NCBI GenBank assembly: GCA_030998015.1
Contig: JARWMV010000019.1
Location: 62,001-126,000, forward strand
DNA: 64,000 nt
Reading direction: 5' to 3'
From: Ceratorhiza oryzae-sativae
Lineage: Eukaryota > Basidiomycota > Agaricomycetes > Cantharellales > Ceratobasidiaceae
Positions 1 through 12,288 of the stretch are shown one piece after another. Position 1 is the stretch's first letter. Each line of letters opens with the position of its first letter. Under the pieces are notes generated by a model that was given only the letters and a program-made list of their open reading frames with translations, had not been told where the DNA came from and made no database searches. Position numbers and translations under genes: made by a program.

Positions 1-185
1 TACCTTATCGTAGCTCTCTTGGTAGGTTCCGTCTCGTTCCATCGTTTGGAAACGGAACCATTCACCCGTTCAGCCAGGACGCGTCGGATCTGACTCGGCC
101 AGCGGCTCGGAACTACGAGGATATCTTACAGGCAAGGATATCAATGAAAGTTCTGGTCATCGTGAACTTGCTCACACGTTTTTAG

Positions 186-2290
186 TGCATTATACCATTT
201 GTTGAAGGACTCTTGCCGCACCTAATCGAGAACAAAATTCTTACTCTACTGTATGTTCTAGCTCAATGGCATGCACTAGCAAAACTCCAACGACACACCA
301 GTGTATCGCTGACTGCACTACGTCATACAACAACTCGATTAGGGCATGAGTTACGCGAGTTTCAGGCATATACGTCAGAACTCGAGGTATACGAAACTAA
401 GAAAGAGCATGTAGCTCGTCAACAGAGGGCTCGAAAGAAAGCTAGGCCCAGAGCAGCTCTTCACATTAACTCAGAGGCAGCCGACTTGGATGAGCCTACA
501 CCCGATGCTGGCCGACGACGGAATTACTTCACACTCAACACTATCAAGTTTCACGTGTTGGGCGATCATCCGGAATCCGTAGAATCCGTAGGGACGTCAG
601 ATTCGGTTTCTACTCAAACAGTTAGTCGTTCTAAGATCTTTTAAGTCGCCTCACTCAGTTTATCAATAGGGAGAGCTTTTGCATCGACATGACAAGCGGA
701 ACTATGCGCGAACGAACGGGAGGAATTATCTTGCCCAAATGGGAAAGATTCAGAGGATCAAAAGTCGGTTGAACAACATTCACGATCGCCTTAACACTTC
801 CCAGTGTCCTCCTCCGAGCCTGGATCAATCGGTGCTTTCTGACCCAACCAAAGACTCGGAGAGCCTTCTGGTTCATGATTCTGGTCGCTCTCCCTATCAA
901 ATGGCACTGTCCCAAAAAAATCCGATAATTGTTCCAATTGGGCTAGATGAAAGCGGCTCTGATCCTGCAGTAAAGGTAAGTTGATGTTTACACATATATG
1001 CGCCATAATCATTCCATCAAATTCTAGGATTTTATCCCTCGGGTTAAAGCGCACCTGCTGGCTCGCATTTCGGGAGGTCAGTACAAGGACGAACAATCTC
1101 ATGCTGAATACGAACTTGCTCGGGTTCATTTTCATCACGATAGCATATATTCACACTGGGCCCTCAAAATTCACTATACAACCTACGATACACGTCGTGC
1201 TCAAGATACAATTAATCCTTCAACCAAAAAGCGGTTTATTATGGTTCCTTCGGACAGCTATGGAATTGGGGAAATCGGCGCTCATTGGTTCTGGTACGCA
1301 CGGGTGATCTGTAGAACATTCATGTACATACTCGAATGATCTAGAATGCGTATGAGTCAGTAATCGAGTCAAGTGTGAATACGTCATGTATGCGCAGTAT
1401 ATGCGCAGCAGCAGAGCATATGACTCATGTGAATACGTTGGGTATAAATAAGGACTCTACGAGCCCCCCATAATCCATCTCTTCACTTACACTCACACAT
1501 TATTTTGTAAACCGTTTCTATATAATAAATATATACATTTGATTTCTATATGATTGGTATCTATCATGCCAATTTATCATATAAAGGATCACACCCAAAA
1601 CAAATGGACTTCCTGTGGGTACGGTGGCTTTCTCGTATGACCGATGTGCTGGGAGGCTGGGACTCGTGCCGACTTGATCAAGTTGGGTACTTTCCCGATT
1701 TGGAGGAATCTCATGCGTTTGACTTTGTCGACCCGGCCGATGTGATTCATGCAGTTCATTTGGTTCCATATTTTGTGGGAGGGCAGACTACACGCTACCT
1801 TGAATCTATGGAATCACGTGGGGCAGATATCGACAAAAATAATGATTGGAAGCACCATTACGTTGCAAGGTGAGTCTATCCTCGCCAAAACAATATTTTC
1901 CGTGCCTTATTCTCTTGAATAATAGGTTTGCCAACTGTGACATGCTGATGCAGTTCAGTGGGATGGCGATAGGTCATATGACCCACTCACTTTCACCCGC
2001 AACTGCTGTCGGAGTACCTTCAGAAATACTCGCCGCAGGTATTAGTTCAGCCTCGTTTACCCCTTGATTGATCTGCTCAGAGTACTTAATGTATCTTGTT
2101 ATTAGGATATGAGTACAACGAAATCGAAGATCTAAATAATGCTGGAAGTGAGAATGGGGATGAGGCTCATGGGTTGGAGGAAGGAGTAAACGGGGGCGAG
2201 GATGATAGTGAGAGTGACAGAGATCATTCAGACGCCGATGATAGCAATGGGATGGCTGAGGATGGTGAGGATGAAGATGTGAGCTGGTAA
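186..2290 (+). pseudogene. Transposase-like conserved Agaricomycete protein, C-terminal part, split by a solo LTR
   Basis: Reading across GT..AG introns gives one protein. Exons are 186-620, 670-975, 1028-1304, 1551-1869, 1926-2038 and 2106-2290. The order is a helical segment with WHALAKLQRHT, a segment resembling FGTTD-type motifs (HVLGDHPESVESVGTSDS, then GELLHRHDKRNYARTN), a YTTYDTRRAQDTINP block, a WYARVIGIYHA block, WVRW, VDPADVIHAVHLVP, and an acidic tail ending in a stop at 2288-2290. These blocks recur in a multicopy basidiomycete family that resembles the C-terminal half of Plavaka-type transposases. The family link is from memory of its motifs. The 5' part lies before 186, behind an acceptor TTTTTAG, so the start is not seen. 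A 241-bp solo LTR interrupts the codon run WYARV/IGIYHA; removing it and one target copy restores the frame. Confidence 0.7.
1310..1550 (+). mobile_element. Solo LTR, 241 bp, inserted in an exon
   Basis: It begins TGTAGAACATTC and ends ATTTCTATA, an imperfect inverted end pair (TGTAGAA / TTCTATA). The flanks TGATC (1305-1309) and TGATT (1551-1555) make a 5-bp target duplication with one transition. Inside are a TATA-like TATAAATA near 1443 and AATAAA-like sequence near 1525. Deleting it restores a conserved coding exon, so both ends are well supported. The parent family is not in the window. Confidence 0.8.
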
Positions 2291-2540
2291 TTGCATGTTG
2301 CTGTATCAAATTTGAGAATCAATCATACTTCCGGACATTACGTATCCTTGCAGTTTACTAACTAATTCTCACCCTACTTACTAGATACAGTTTACAACAC
2401 GGCTCATGACTCCAACCAGGCAACCTCGGATTGCCATATAATGATATTGTGTGACATTACAGATCCCATGATCATTGTGGACAAGACGGAATGTCATATA
2501 ATCGATCTTGGCGGTAAGTGATAGTCAGCTCATTTAGTAA
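2291..2540. other. Intergenic, no gene seen
   Basis: A short spacer between the transposase-like gene and the LINE relic. It has no coding signature or repeat that I can support. Confidence 0.5.
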
Positions 2541-3170
2541 GTGGTCTTAATTGATCAAAATGCACTCAAATTGTCCACAAGCATTTGGAGATTTGAAATT
2601 GATGAAAAACCTTGCGCCGATTTGCCGATGGACACCATTGCAAACGTGGCAGGGCAACTCACACCCACACCCATATTCAACCACACCATCACATGGATCA
2701 AGTCTAGATCCAAGGCAAAAGCTGTCCAGGCTTGGGCCTCACAGTGGAAGTCCTCCAGGCTTTCGCCCCACGGTCCAACTCATCCTCCCCAAACCGCCCA
2801 CCTGGAAACTACATCCTATACACAACAGGTTCAGAGGCCCCCTGGCCTAGATGAGAGGGCGCGAGCTTCAATGCCGCCTTATCCAGATCATACTTGGCCA
2901 CTGCTTCTCCAGTTCTTACTCGCTCAGGCATCGTTCTTATAACTATGATGACCCCCTAGACCCCTCATGTCCCTGCGACAACACCACCCTCTAGACGATC
3001 AAATACGTGCTACGAGACTGCCCCATGCACTCGGAATCACGATGGCTACTCCGCAAAGGCTCTCCCTGGGTAGAGATGGCAAAAGTATTTGGCACGATGA
3101 AAGGCCTCTGGGCCCTACTCAGCAAGATCTGCAGGTGCAAATGAGTGGCAAAAACTCGAAATGAATCCAT
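2541..3170 (+). pseudogene. Degraded 3' end of a Tad-like LINE (end of RNase H region and C-terminal zinc motif)
   Basis: Several frames must be joined. The first part has an RNase H/tether-like stretch (HTITWIKSRSKAKAVQAW). A C-terminal block near 2950-3150 has the pattern DPSCPC, IKYVLRDCP, then KVFGTMKGLWALL. This C..C..H..C arrangement followed by a 'FGT.KGL.AL' tail is typical of the ORF2 end of fungal LINEs. Frameshifts and a stop near 2988 show it is a relic. CpG content is still normal here, unlike the sequence that follows. Confidence 0.6.
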
Positions 3171-3879
3171 GAACACCCTGCACCAACCCCCTGTATAATG
3201 TTGTTCCATTTCTGCTAATGAACCTTGCTCATGAACCCAGGTCAATTTGAATTCATAGCCAGTTAAAATCACCTTGGTTCATTTGATGTAAACTGACCTC
3301 AGCAATTGCATGCATGCATGTACTATTATTAACTTTCTTCATTGACAGTGTTTATTCATCACATTTAGGCAACAAAGTTGCTCAAATTAGATACAGAAAC
3401 ACATCTAAATATATTATTTCCCAAAATAGTGAATGGTAAATCAGTTCCACAAATAGACGTATAGTTAATCAAAACCTAATTGACCTGATTTGACTGATTG
3501 GTTGTAGATCATGTGGGCACTTCTTATGAATCATCTGATTAGTCTCAGTGGTGGCTATATTTGACAATAACTACAAGTACATTCGGAAATATGACATATG
3601 GCAAACACTCAAAGGATCCATACAGATAGGGAGCAGCAATGCACAATCATGTGCAAGCTACATCACTTGGCAACAAGAAAAGAAACAACCTAAAACCAGT
3701 CAGTCATATATTGTGAAAGGTTGGATGAAGAATAACATACAGATACAGAGCATACCAGGAGTGGTGAGTAGAGATGAGGACAAGAATATGAGAAGGGGAG
3801 TGGGGATGCAGCAGGAATGAAGGCAGAGGGGGTTCTTATACAATAACAAAAAAAAAAAATTGTACAACTTTAAAAACAC
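3171..3879. other. AT-rich non-coding stretch
   Basis: I see no gene. CpG becomes rare from about 3.2 kb and stays rare to about 21 kb. The motif ACCAACCCCCTGTATAATG near 3183-3201 has a close cousin at about 11991-12007. The two bracket the DUF6532/Plavaka block in the same orientation, but I could not prove them to be element ends. Confidence 0.4.
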
Positions 3880-3939
3880 ATGACATTCAACACACAACTC
3901 TGGCCGATATTGGTGGGAGTGTTTGGCCTTGGCAGCTGG

Positions 3940-6900
3940 TTACTGCATAGCCCATGCCTTGCCCTTGGCATGTGCCTTAGTGGTTGGCAAGTCTGGTCGT
4001 ATGTTGGCAGCATGAGTGATGGGTTGGTATGGCTTGTCCAAGTCCTGGGACACACCAGAATAATCACTATTTTGTGTGTCAGTACTCTGGTGCAGGGAAC
4101 ACAACAAGAACAAATGCTCACATGCCATACTAGAACAGATTGTCTTGGAAATCTTGGAAACAGTCAGACGCCCCTTCCTGGTATGCAAGTAAGCCCCAAT
4201 AGTGTGATTGGTACATCTTCAACTGTACTTTCACATTGAGTTCTTTCTCAATGTGGTGTCCAGGTCTCCACTCTTTGATTGTGTGTTGCATGGCAGTGAG
4301 GAAGAATGCAATAGTCAGCAGTGGCATTGGGTTGAACTTAGTGTGGTAAACCATGCCAAGTGCATTGGGGTTGTGAAAAAGCACAGCTGCAGTGAATTCT
4401 TTGAGGTTGGGGTTTTCATATGGATCCTACAATAAGATTCAATATGAATATGATCATAAAGCAAACATAAGACACTTACATGGCAGTGGAACAAGTTTGG
4501 CAGGAGCAACTATGCCAGGTTGATGTTGTGATGCAGGTCTTGAACTGTGGTTGGCGCATTGATAAGGCCAAATTGAAAAGCCATAAGTGGCTGCAGTTTG
4601 TTGATTGTCTCTCCATGGAAGCAGGAGATATGGTGAATCATCTAATGAATATTAGCATGCATCTCTAGACGAGGGATGATCACCTACCAAACCCCTAAGT
4701 GGTTGGGGAGGATCTTGGACTGTTTTGTCCCCTGCTACATGTTCACCAATCTCTTTGAATATCTGAACCGCCCACTTGTTGTTGGTGCCAAATGTCTCAT
4801 AAGCTCCTTCAGCCATGGCAGTCACAATCAACTCAGGGATTGTTAGCAAGGCAATATGCCATGGCAGACCAGGGAAATCAGCCAGTACAGGCTTATTACA
4901 CAGGTGCTGTCATAAATATCAGTGTGTAGTTAGGTACAAGAGCGAATGAGCTCACAATATGTTTACCAAGAACAAGAGCAGCCTCAGCCTTGAGTCTTGC
5001 AACATTGTCATTCAGTAGTGCAGTTGGTTGAGGGAAATCCAAAAGGTATCAGACCTTTGGCTGAAGTGGTAGTGAGAAATTGGCCAAATTCAACTGTAGC
5101 TCACCAAGAACTTGAGCCAGAAGGCCAAATTCATCCTGCAACATGCTTGACCCTTGGCTGCTTGAGGTGCAAGACTGGGCTGCCTGCTTGGCAAACTCCG
5201 CTGCCCAGGTTAGTGTGGAGAGGACATTGGATGTGGGGGGAGGCTGTGAGCACGGAGGGATGTGGCACACAGCTTGGAGTGGTAAAGCCTGGACCTTTGA
5301 CACTATTGGATGAATGATACTGAACCAGGGTGGTAGGGTGCATTGTAATGATTGGGAGAGCAGGGATGAGGTGTGTTGCTGTGACTGTGTAAGCCGCTGT
5401 TGCTTATGCGCAGGTATGGTCTGCTTGTTCAATTCATTGATAGGATTTGGATTCAACTTCTTGTTTAGGGGGTCAACTACCCAGATCATTTGTTGGTGAG
5501 GAGGAGTGATTTTGGAGGAGTGACAACATGGAGAGGCTGGGGGTTTTAGGGCCGAGCAGGGATATGGAGTAGTTGCTGCAAGGTGGAAGGTGCATGGGCT
5601 GGTGGGTGGTTGCTGGGATACAGAATCACTGGGCCCAAGTACAACTACCTCCTCTTCCTCCTCAGGTTTGGTGGCTGAATCCTTGACTGGTGGCTCAGCT
5701 AGAGCTGGTTCCTCTGCTGGCTGCAGGTCATTCAAGCCAGTGTGAGCTAACAAAGTAGGAATCAGTTATGGCACACGTTATGAGCCATACTATGGCACAC
5801 ATACTGGTAACTCCTTCGGTGGGTGGCTGGTATCCACTGCCCAAGACCTCTTGCTCAGTTGGTCCAAGTTGTGCCTAATACATACGCATCAGTAATGGAA
5901 AATGATACATGTCAGTCATGTACTGGAGCATTGTTACAGGTCAGGGTACACTGGAATATCTAGAGCTTAAGCAAATGTAGATATGTTAGTATACACTAAT
6001 TGTACTCAATACTTCTTAGACTAGAGTAAGAAGGCTCAAGGTAGTTGCAATGCAGTCAAGTAACACTCAAGGTAGTCTTAATCTTTCACAGTGTAAACTG
6101 ACTAATTTATAGGTATAAAGAGCAAGACTACTATGGTCAGGTTCCCTTAGATATCTTAAATGTAGTTCAACCCTAGTTGCTTGGACTAACTGATACTAAT
6201 CTTAATACTAGGCTTAAGTGATAGTTTATAGGATAGATGGTGGGCTGCCTAATGCATGTACTTCCTCAGCTACAGGTACTTAGATTTCCTCTAATAGCTG
6301 GTACTTAATGTCACGCTCAATCAGGCAATATTGTATCCTTATATATCTCTGTATATAAGATACAATGAATCAGACAGTATATAACTAATATGGTACTTTA
6401 TTCCTCAGTACTAGTTATATAAGAAATCACACACAGACAAGAGAAATAGAAAGAGAAAAGAAACCAATAACTGGTCTGGGTTGAGTAGTGAAGGGAGGGT
6501 GTCTGGAAGGGCCTCAGAGGAGGTCCTTTTATACCCTGAGGAGGGCATTCCAGAGCCAAATAGATACATGCATGCCAGTGCAATCATCAAAAGAGGGTAC
6601 TGCTATACTTGGGGTACACCCTAGCCCAGTATAGGATAAAAGAGTAAAGACAGGGTGTGGATCGAAGGCATTGATGCATCTGAGACCTGCTATTAGCTTG
6701 TAGATCATATTATCATAGTATATACATGTAATGAACAGAGGCTAGATCTCAGTGAGTCATAAAGTGAGTCAGAGAAGCTTCTGGATCAATTTGGGAAGCT
6801 CTCCTGACTCACTGGAGTCATTAGATCTTGATTGATGGTCCAGTAAGATTCTAATGATCTTCGGGCCATTCCGGTGCGAGGATCTGGTGGATCGCGACGA

Positions 6901-8113
6901 TCTTCGGGCAGCAGATACTGCCGAAGATTAGCTATCGATGGAGCATAAGATCGCTTTGATAGCGTAAGCGGTTGCCGAGATATGAGCGGTGCGATGTTGT
7001 AATCAATATCTCCTGATAAGAGGAAATATCGCAACCTCTGTATCTCTCTGAGATCTTATCGTAAAAACTTAATAAAATATGCGTTGGAGAGCGGGAAATT
7101 TGTACTATTTAATGGAACAGAAAATAGTACAATTCAGAGTGCATACAAATTCGAGTATTTCACAATTTAATTACAGAGGCATTGCTTGAGGTTGGCAGAG
7201 CAGACTAAAATAATAGAAAATGTTAGTGATCCATAACAAGCGTCTCCTCCCTCAGCATCCATGGGACTTGCACAACCCTCTTCATCCAATGCTTTGATTT
7301 GTTCAAGGACTTTGTTGAGCAATTCGTCAGACAAACCCAGGGCGTCCTTGTTGAGGAAGCTTGTTGCACAGCAGACAGCCTCTTCCTGGCTGATATGAAT
7401 GATTTGGTAGAGGTTGCCACCTTGTGTCTCCATGATTGTATTGTCACAGTGGGGTTTGGTTGCAGCAATTGGCTCTGTCCAGTATGGTTAGAGCTGAACT
7501 ACAAAAATAAATAGGTGAACTCACCTGGCAAGCCATGGTTGCTTGCTGTCCCAAGATTGGCAACTGGTTGGGTGATGTGTCCAGGCCATGCACCTCACAT
7601 GCCAAAGAGTTGTTTTCTTGACTTTTCTTTTGATTTACAGTTGGACAAGGTAGAGGAGCAGGCAGGGGCAGGGGTGGGGGCTCAACTTGGTGCTTGTGAG
7701 CTGGCTTTGACTTTGGCATCAGCTTTGGCTTCAGCTTCAGATGCATCTACAAACAAGTTAGCTAGTAAAAATGGTAAGTACATGCAAACCTCACTGGGTT
7801 GGATCTTGCAAGCTGATGGATGGTGGGGGTGCGTTGATCTCCTGAGTTTGACAGGATTGTTCTGCGGTTCTGCAGTTTGAGCAAAATGATTGATATTGGT
7901 TAAGAGCAAACTTATGGTAGGCAGGGCAGCTGAGTGTTCAAGTGACTGGGCAATTTGCTGAGCAATGGTGAGGGGCATTGGTCTCCACATTGTTCCTGAG
8001 TGCAGAGTGGCACCATTAAATATGCTGAACAGAGCACAAATATTAGTATAGAAATGCAGTACAATACTCACTTTCACCTGGTTATTCTTTGTTGACAACA
8101 CAGCTTGTGCCAT
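3940..8113 (-). pseudogene. DUF6532-containing gene, spliced, CpG-depleted, split by a solo LTR
   Basis: On the minus strand, exons join through canonical introns. An N-terminal part lies at about 8113-7239. A low-complexity Pro/Glu-rich linker follows (5753-5049, with a run of five Glu). The C-terminal part includes LTIPELIVTAMAEGAYETF (about 4849-4790) and, at about 4430-4130, DPYENPNLKEF, FNPMPLLTIAFFLTAM, IKEWRPG and MYQSHYWGLLAYQ. The last group matches the DUF6532 pattern (F.pIPl..iAlv.tai....EW.tG....Y...Y..hl..L), a domain of unknown function common in Agaricomycetes. The solo LTR at 5932-7238 sits inside it; across the LTR the exon-intron path continues (MDAEGGDA, then AQLGPTEQEVLGSGY). 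An in-frame TAG occurs in one C-terminal exon (about 4512). The start is not resolved, and function is unknown. Confidence 0.6.
5932..7238 (-). mobile_element. Solo LTR of the 1.3-kb TGTTATGG family (copy A)
   Basis: Ends are TGTTACAGG and CCATAACA. The flanks AGCAT (5927-5931) and AGCGT (7239-7243) are a 5-bp target duplication differing by one CpG transition. On the minus strand it has a TATA box within GGGTATAAAAGG and a downstream AATAAA, so transcription would run right to left, the same way as the DUF6532 gene it splits. Length is 1307 bp. Several CpGs survive at about 6880-7040, so this copy is younger than copies B1 and B2. Confidence 0.85.
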
Positions 8114-8589
8114 GAACTGGCCATGTCTGCGGAGACTAAGACTTATAGTGTGCCAGGGGCGTCAGGCAAGGATATTGGCAGTGTGCAAAATTGCAGGAAA
8201 TAACAGAAAATCAAATAAAAGAATGTTAGCACTGGCTGAGAAACAAGGTGCTGATGCATACCTAGTGTGCTTTCAACTGAGCCCATGCTGCACTCAGTGT
8301 ATTCCACATGATGGGCAGACATCCCAAAACACTGCAGGCTGATACAGAAGGAAGTCAGCACATGGTAAAGTAAATCATAAATCTTGATATTGACTGTAAG
8401 CATGCACCTCCTTGTCTTCAAGCAAACCTTAGCCTATCTTGAGCCTTGAACCTTTGACCATGGCCCATGGAGGTTCGATGTACATGCAAGCCATACACTG
8501 TATGGAAGCAAGGGCTTCCCATCTTGAGGAAGCCAACAGGACTGAGCCTTCCAATATCTCTTGAATCACTTGCCCTTACTGTGGATTCA

Positions 8590-11500
8590 AATTTGTTTTG
8601 GAAGAGGGACACAACTGACATGTGTCCCTCTATATTCTCTGCCGCACTAGACATGAGCTTGCAGTGAAGGGGAAAGCAGGCCAAAAGCAAAAAAGAGCAT
8701 ATGAAGCTGACTTGCCCACAACTGATGTGATGGACTGCCCACCACCCAGGAAACATGTTTGAATTGACAAGACAGCCTTACCAGTTGCTGGGCTGTCTTG
8801 GCACCCCAATGCTCTACCATGTCCTGGTCCTGACCCTGTCCCTGACTCTAATCCCAACCCCATTCTTGCTGAGGGAAGCGCCATCCACAGGTACACCAAG
8901 GATGGCATGTTTATAGAACAGTTCCCCATTAGCACAGCTGGGATGGCAATGAGCATGCAACAGACAGGCAACAAAGACTTACAGACATACCTTGATGCCT
9001 GCAGGAAACTTGGGGATCACGACTCATTTGAAACTGCCAAGGTTATGATGACCACAGGATTAACTGGGCGAGGGAGAACTAGACAGCTAAAGGCGCCAGC
9101 TGTGAGCAATTGAAATTGGGTATTAGATACAAGTTACTTATGGACTTATTAGTATTGGGAGTGGAGAAGGAAGGGGAAGGAGGTGTGGAGCAACAGCGAT
9201 GTGCTTGTGAGGGATGCTGATTGATTACCTACAGGTCCAAAGTGGATGGAGGTAAACATTCCTAGCAGCGAGGGCTGATACAAACGTCAACACAGCTTGT
9301 ACATGTGCAATATCCTTGAAGTCATTTGCAAACTTGTTAGTGTGCAGCAATTCAGGCATCATATGCACTATGCGCCAGAGCATCATTGGACATCCAAGAG
9401 CTGAAAGCATCATATCTACAACAAAATGTGGAGTGGAGAGTGGTGGTGGCAGATGCAGGTAACTTAAGCAACCTTAATAGAAAAAGGAATGCAACTCACA
9501 AGTTGAAGTCTGATATGCAGAACAAGTGCAGTATGATCGTCCTGTTGATCTTTGCATTGGACAAGACTACCCTCACAAACAACCCACATGGTGATAAGGC
9601 ACACCCAATATACCTTTCGATAGGGAACATCAGTAAAGCAATCCAACAAAAGCCAACAAAACAGCTGATGATCATAATTGGATACTTACCAGTTGACTCA
9701 TTCAACGATGTCCCTGATGACAGTTCCTGTCAACAATTTCACACTGAGTTATTCCATCGCTCCCTGGACAAGATTTTCAAACTGTTAAGGAGAGTGTTGT
9801 CAGAAGGCATGGTGGCCTGGTGTGCTGATGGGTGTCTTCATCACATCTACCTGTTAATTGCTGCCTGGATTGCCAACTATCCTGAACAGAATGATATTGC
9901 TTGCACAACTCATAACAGATGTCCCAAATGCATGCAGCAATGGCACGGACATGGTTGAGGAGGGCCAATTGCACCATTACACAACCAAGACAAGGTGCGC
10001 CAGATGTTACAGGGGTACCAGCAGATGAAAGACCTGGGGGCACTGCAACAGCTCAGTCTGAAACTGGTTGCTCCCTTCTGGGGTGGTTTCCCTGAGCTCG
10101 ACATTGGGAGAGTGCTCGTTCCAGACCTACTCCATCAGCTCTATAAGGGCATGTTTGAGCATGTTCAGGATTGGGTCGAGGACTTACTCAGGACTGTGGA
10201 GTTCAACTGTCGCTTTATGGCCATGCTGGCAGCCCAAGGTCTTCAACACTTCAAGAAAGGAGTGACAAGAGTAAAGATATGGGCAGGGTGGGAGTCAAGA
10301 GATATGATGAGACAGTTCTTACCTGTCATTGTCAATGCTAAAGCCCCCCCTGACTTTATATGACTCATTTGCACTCTCCTCAATTTCTCTTATATAGCAC
10401 ATGGCCTGCAGCTGACCAAAGCCAAACTTGATCAAATGGACAGGGCACTTGCAACATTTCATAAGGCCAAAGTTGTTCTTGTCAATAAGACAGACAAGAA
10501 GATGGGGGTTGTAGTGGGCAAGGGTGGATTCAATTGTATACCCAAGTTGCACATGTTGGGGCACTATACGCAAGATATTCATGAGCTCGGTACACCAGAT
10601 GGTTATAGTACAGAGATGCCAGAGCACTTACACATCTTATACATCAAAATTCCATGGTGTATGTTGAATCATTGAAACCCACTCCCACAAATGGTCCAGT
10701 ACGTTCAACGCCTCAAGGCACTTGAGATCCAACAAGTGTACCTAGTGGAGTACCATGGCAGGCCAGTAGGAATCCAAGATATTCGGGAATTCAACTTCAA
10801 AGACAGGGATGAGCAAGATGTTAGCAAGGCAAAGGGTGGAGATGAGAGCAAGGATGAGGAAGACCCTTACGACAGCAAGGATGAGCTGGAGGATGGGGTT
10901 GAGATTCCACAGGACAAGTCAGAAGCATCAACCATGTTGGAGATATACTATCCCTGACCAATGACTTCCATAGCTTGGTGTCCAACTGTCCCAAACGTAG
11001 CTGTGTGCGTGATTGCTTTGTCATACAGTGCTCCCAAGTTCACCCAGGTACTGCAGTGTTTTCTCTCAACCACCACCTCCCTCCCTGAACCACCCCTCCT
11101 AGTCCCCTCTCACCGCTTCCCCATCTGGCACAAAGCCATTCTCAAACACCATCCCCTCCCATTTGCGCCCAGCCAACCCTGCCAGCACAATGTGATTCAA
11201 GTGCACCCACCTACTCAAGATCCTGCAGGCCATGTCTTGAAGACCAGCGTGTTTGACACAGTCTTGTTTGCTGCTGACCGTTATTGCTCTGGACTCAAGC
11301 AGATGCACACAACATTTTCTCTTTCCTACTTGACACTGACCAAACTTTCCGACAGGCTTTCACACTGGCCAAGTCCATGCTATTTTCGCCTTACCCCAGG
11401 ACCTTGTACACTTGTACGATGGTCCACTTGTCTACCTTGACGTCTTCGAACCCTTCTTAGGGGATGATTCCTCCACTCATTGTTTATTCAGTATGACACC

Positions 11501-11850
11501 AAAGTACTCTGGCATGTCCCATGCCTCACTTGTTCTACCCCTCGGTTGTCTCAAACTGGCATGTCATCTTGCTCCTGACTTCTCCACACCAGTTGCACAT
11601 CCTCCTGCTTCGTCTTGCCTTGCACTCACCAATACACACTACCTACTGAACAAATTCTACAACTATTTCATGTTTGTTTTGCTATCATACTGGAGGTTTG
11701 CAGGTGGCAATTGAACCAGAGGGTTCTCCACTGCATGGCTTTGGTTGACTCTTCAATGCTGCTTTGTTTCCCATTGTATTTCCCCTTACCCGCCGTTACT
11801 TACCAAGATGCATGTTCCAATATATACTGTTGCTCGTAATGCTGCCCCTA
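8590..11850 (+). pseudogene. Plavaka-type (CACTA-like) transposase, decayed
   Basis: Collinear blocks across frames and introns match basidiomycete Plavaka transposases. They are a Lys-rich N-terminal region with a possible degraded zinc finger (about 8600-8750); FIEQFPISTAGMAM (about 8910); the catalytic-type LDKTTLTN, with its Asp codon near 9560, then YLSIGNISKAI; MVAWCADGCLHHIYLLIAAW and YPEQNDIACTTHNRCPKC (9800-9940); the LDIGRVLVPDLLHQLYKGM block (about 10100); FNCIPKLHMLGHY and ELGTPDGYSTEMPEHLHI (10530-10640); and a tail with CHLAPDF and FYNYFMFVLLSYW (11560-11700). Frameshifts, stops (e.g. after WHGHG near 9958) and strong CpG loss show that it is dead. It diverges from the DUF6532 gene to its left. 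I could not fix the terminal repeats. Confidence 0.75.
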
Positions 11851-12288
11851 ACTAAGATACAACTTATTTCATAGAGTTCATAAACCTCACAGGTATTTGT
11901 ACTGCACATGAATCAGTTTCATTCCAGTTGGTTTGCCAGGTCAAATGACCTGCTGAATGAACTGAAATTGTGGTTCATGAAGCCTTGAACCAACCCCCAG
12001 TATAATGTAACCCACTGTTTTTGCTGAGTAGTTGATTTTCTCAAAGACTCTGGCGCTTTCCGCTTCCCCTGTGACTGTCTTGTTAATTAGTTCCCGTTTC
12101 TCTCTGTGTTTTGGCTCCTTGTGATTGGTCTCTGTCCTTAGTATGCCCTCAGGCCGTCTGACCTCTGTCCCCTGTTCCACCCTTTGTGCTCTGTTCTCTG
12201 TCTGTTTTGACATGGGTGCTGTCTTGTTGTCTTATGACTGGTTCGACCATGTGTTTGTGTAGGTCTATAAATATGTATGCAAAAAAAA
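11851..12288. other. Non-coding spacer
   Basis: CpG-poor sequence with no support for a gene. It ends in an A9 run at 12281-12289 directly before repeat Z. Confidence 0.4.

Noticed and set aside
5932..7238. 1.3-kb family as TIR DNA transposons rather than LTRs
   Set aside because: The ends are inverted (TGTTATGG/CCATAACA), but TATAAAA followed by AATAAA, TG..CA ends and 5-bp duplications fit solo LTRs better. Not fully excluded.
8418..8756. Minus-strand frame at 8.4-8.76 kb as the first exon of the DUF6532 gene
   Set aside because: It overlaps antisense to the Plavaka N-terminal coding region, which has better family support, so I end the DUF6532 call near 8113.
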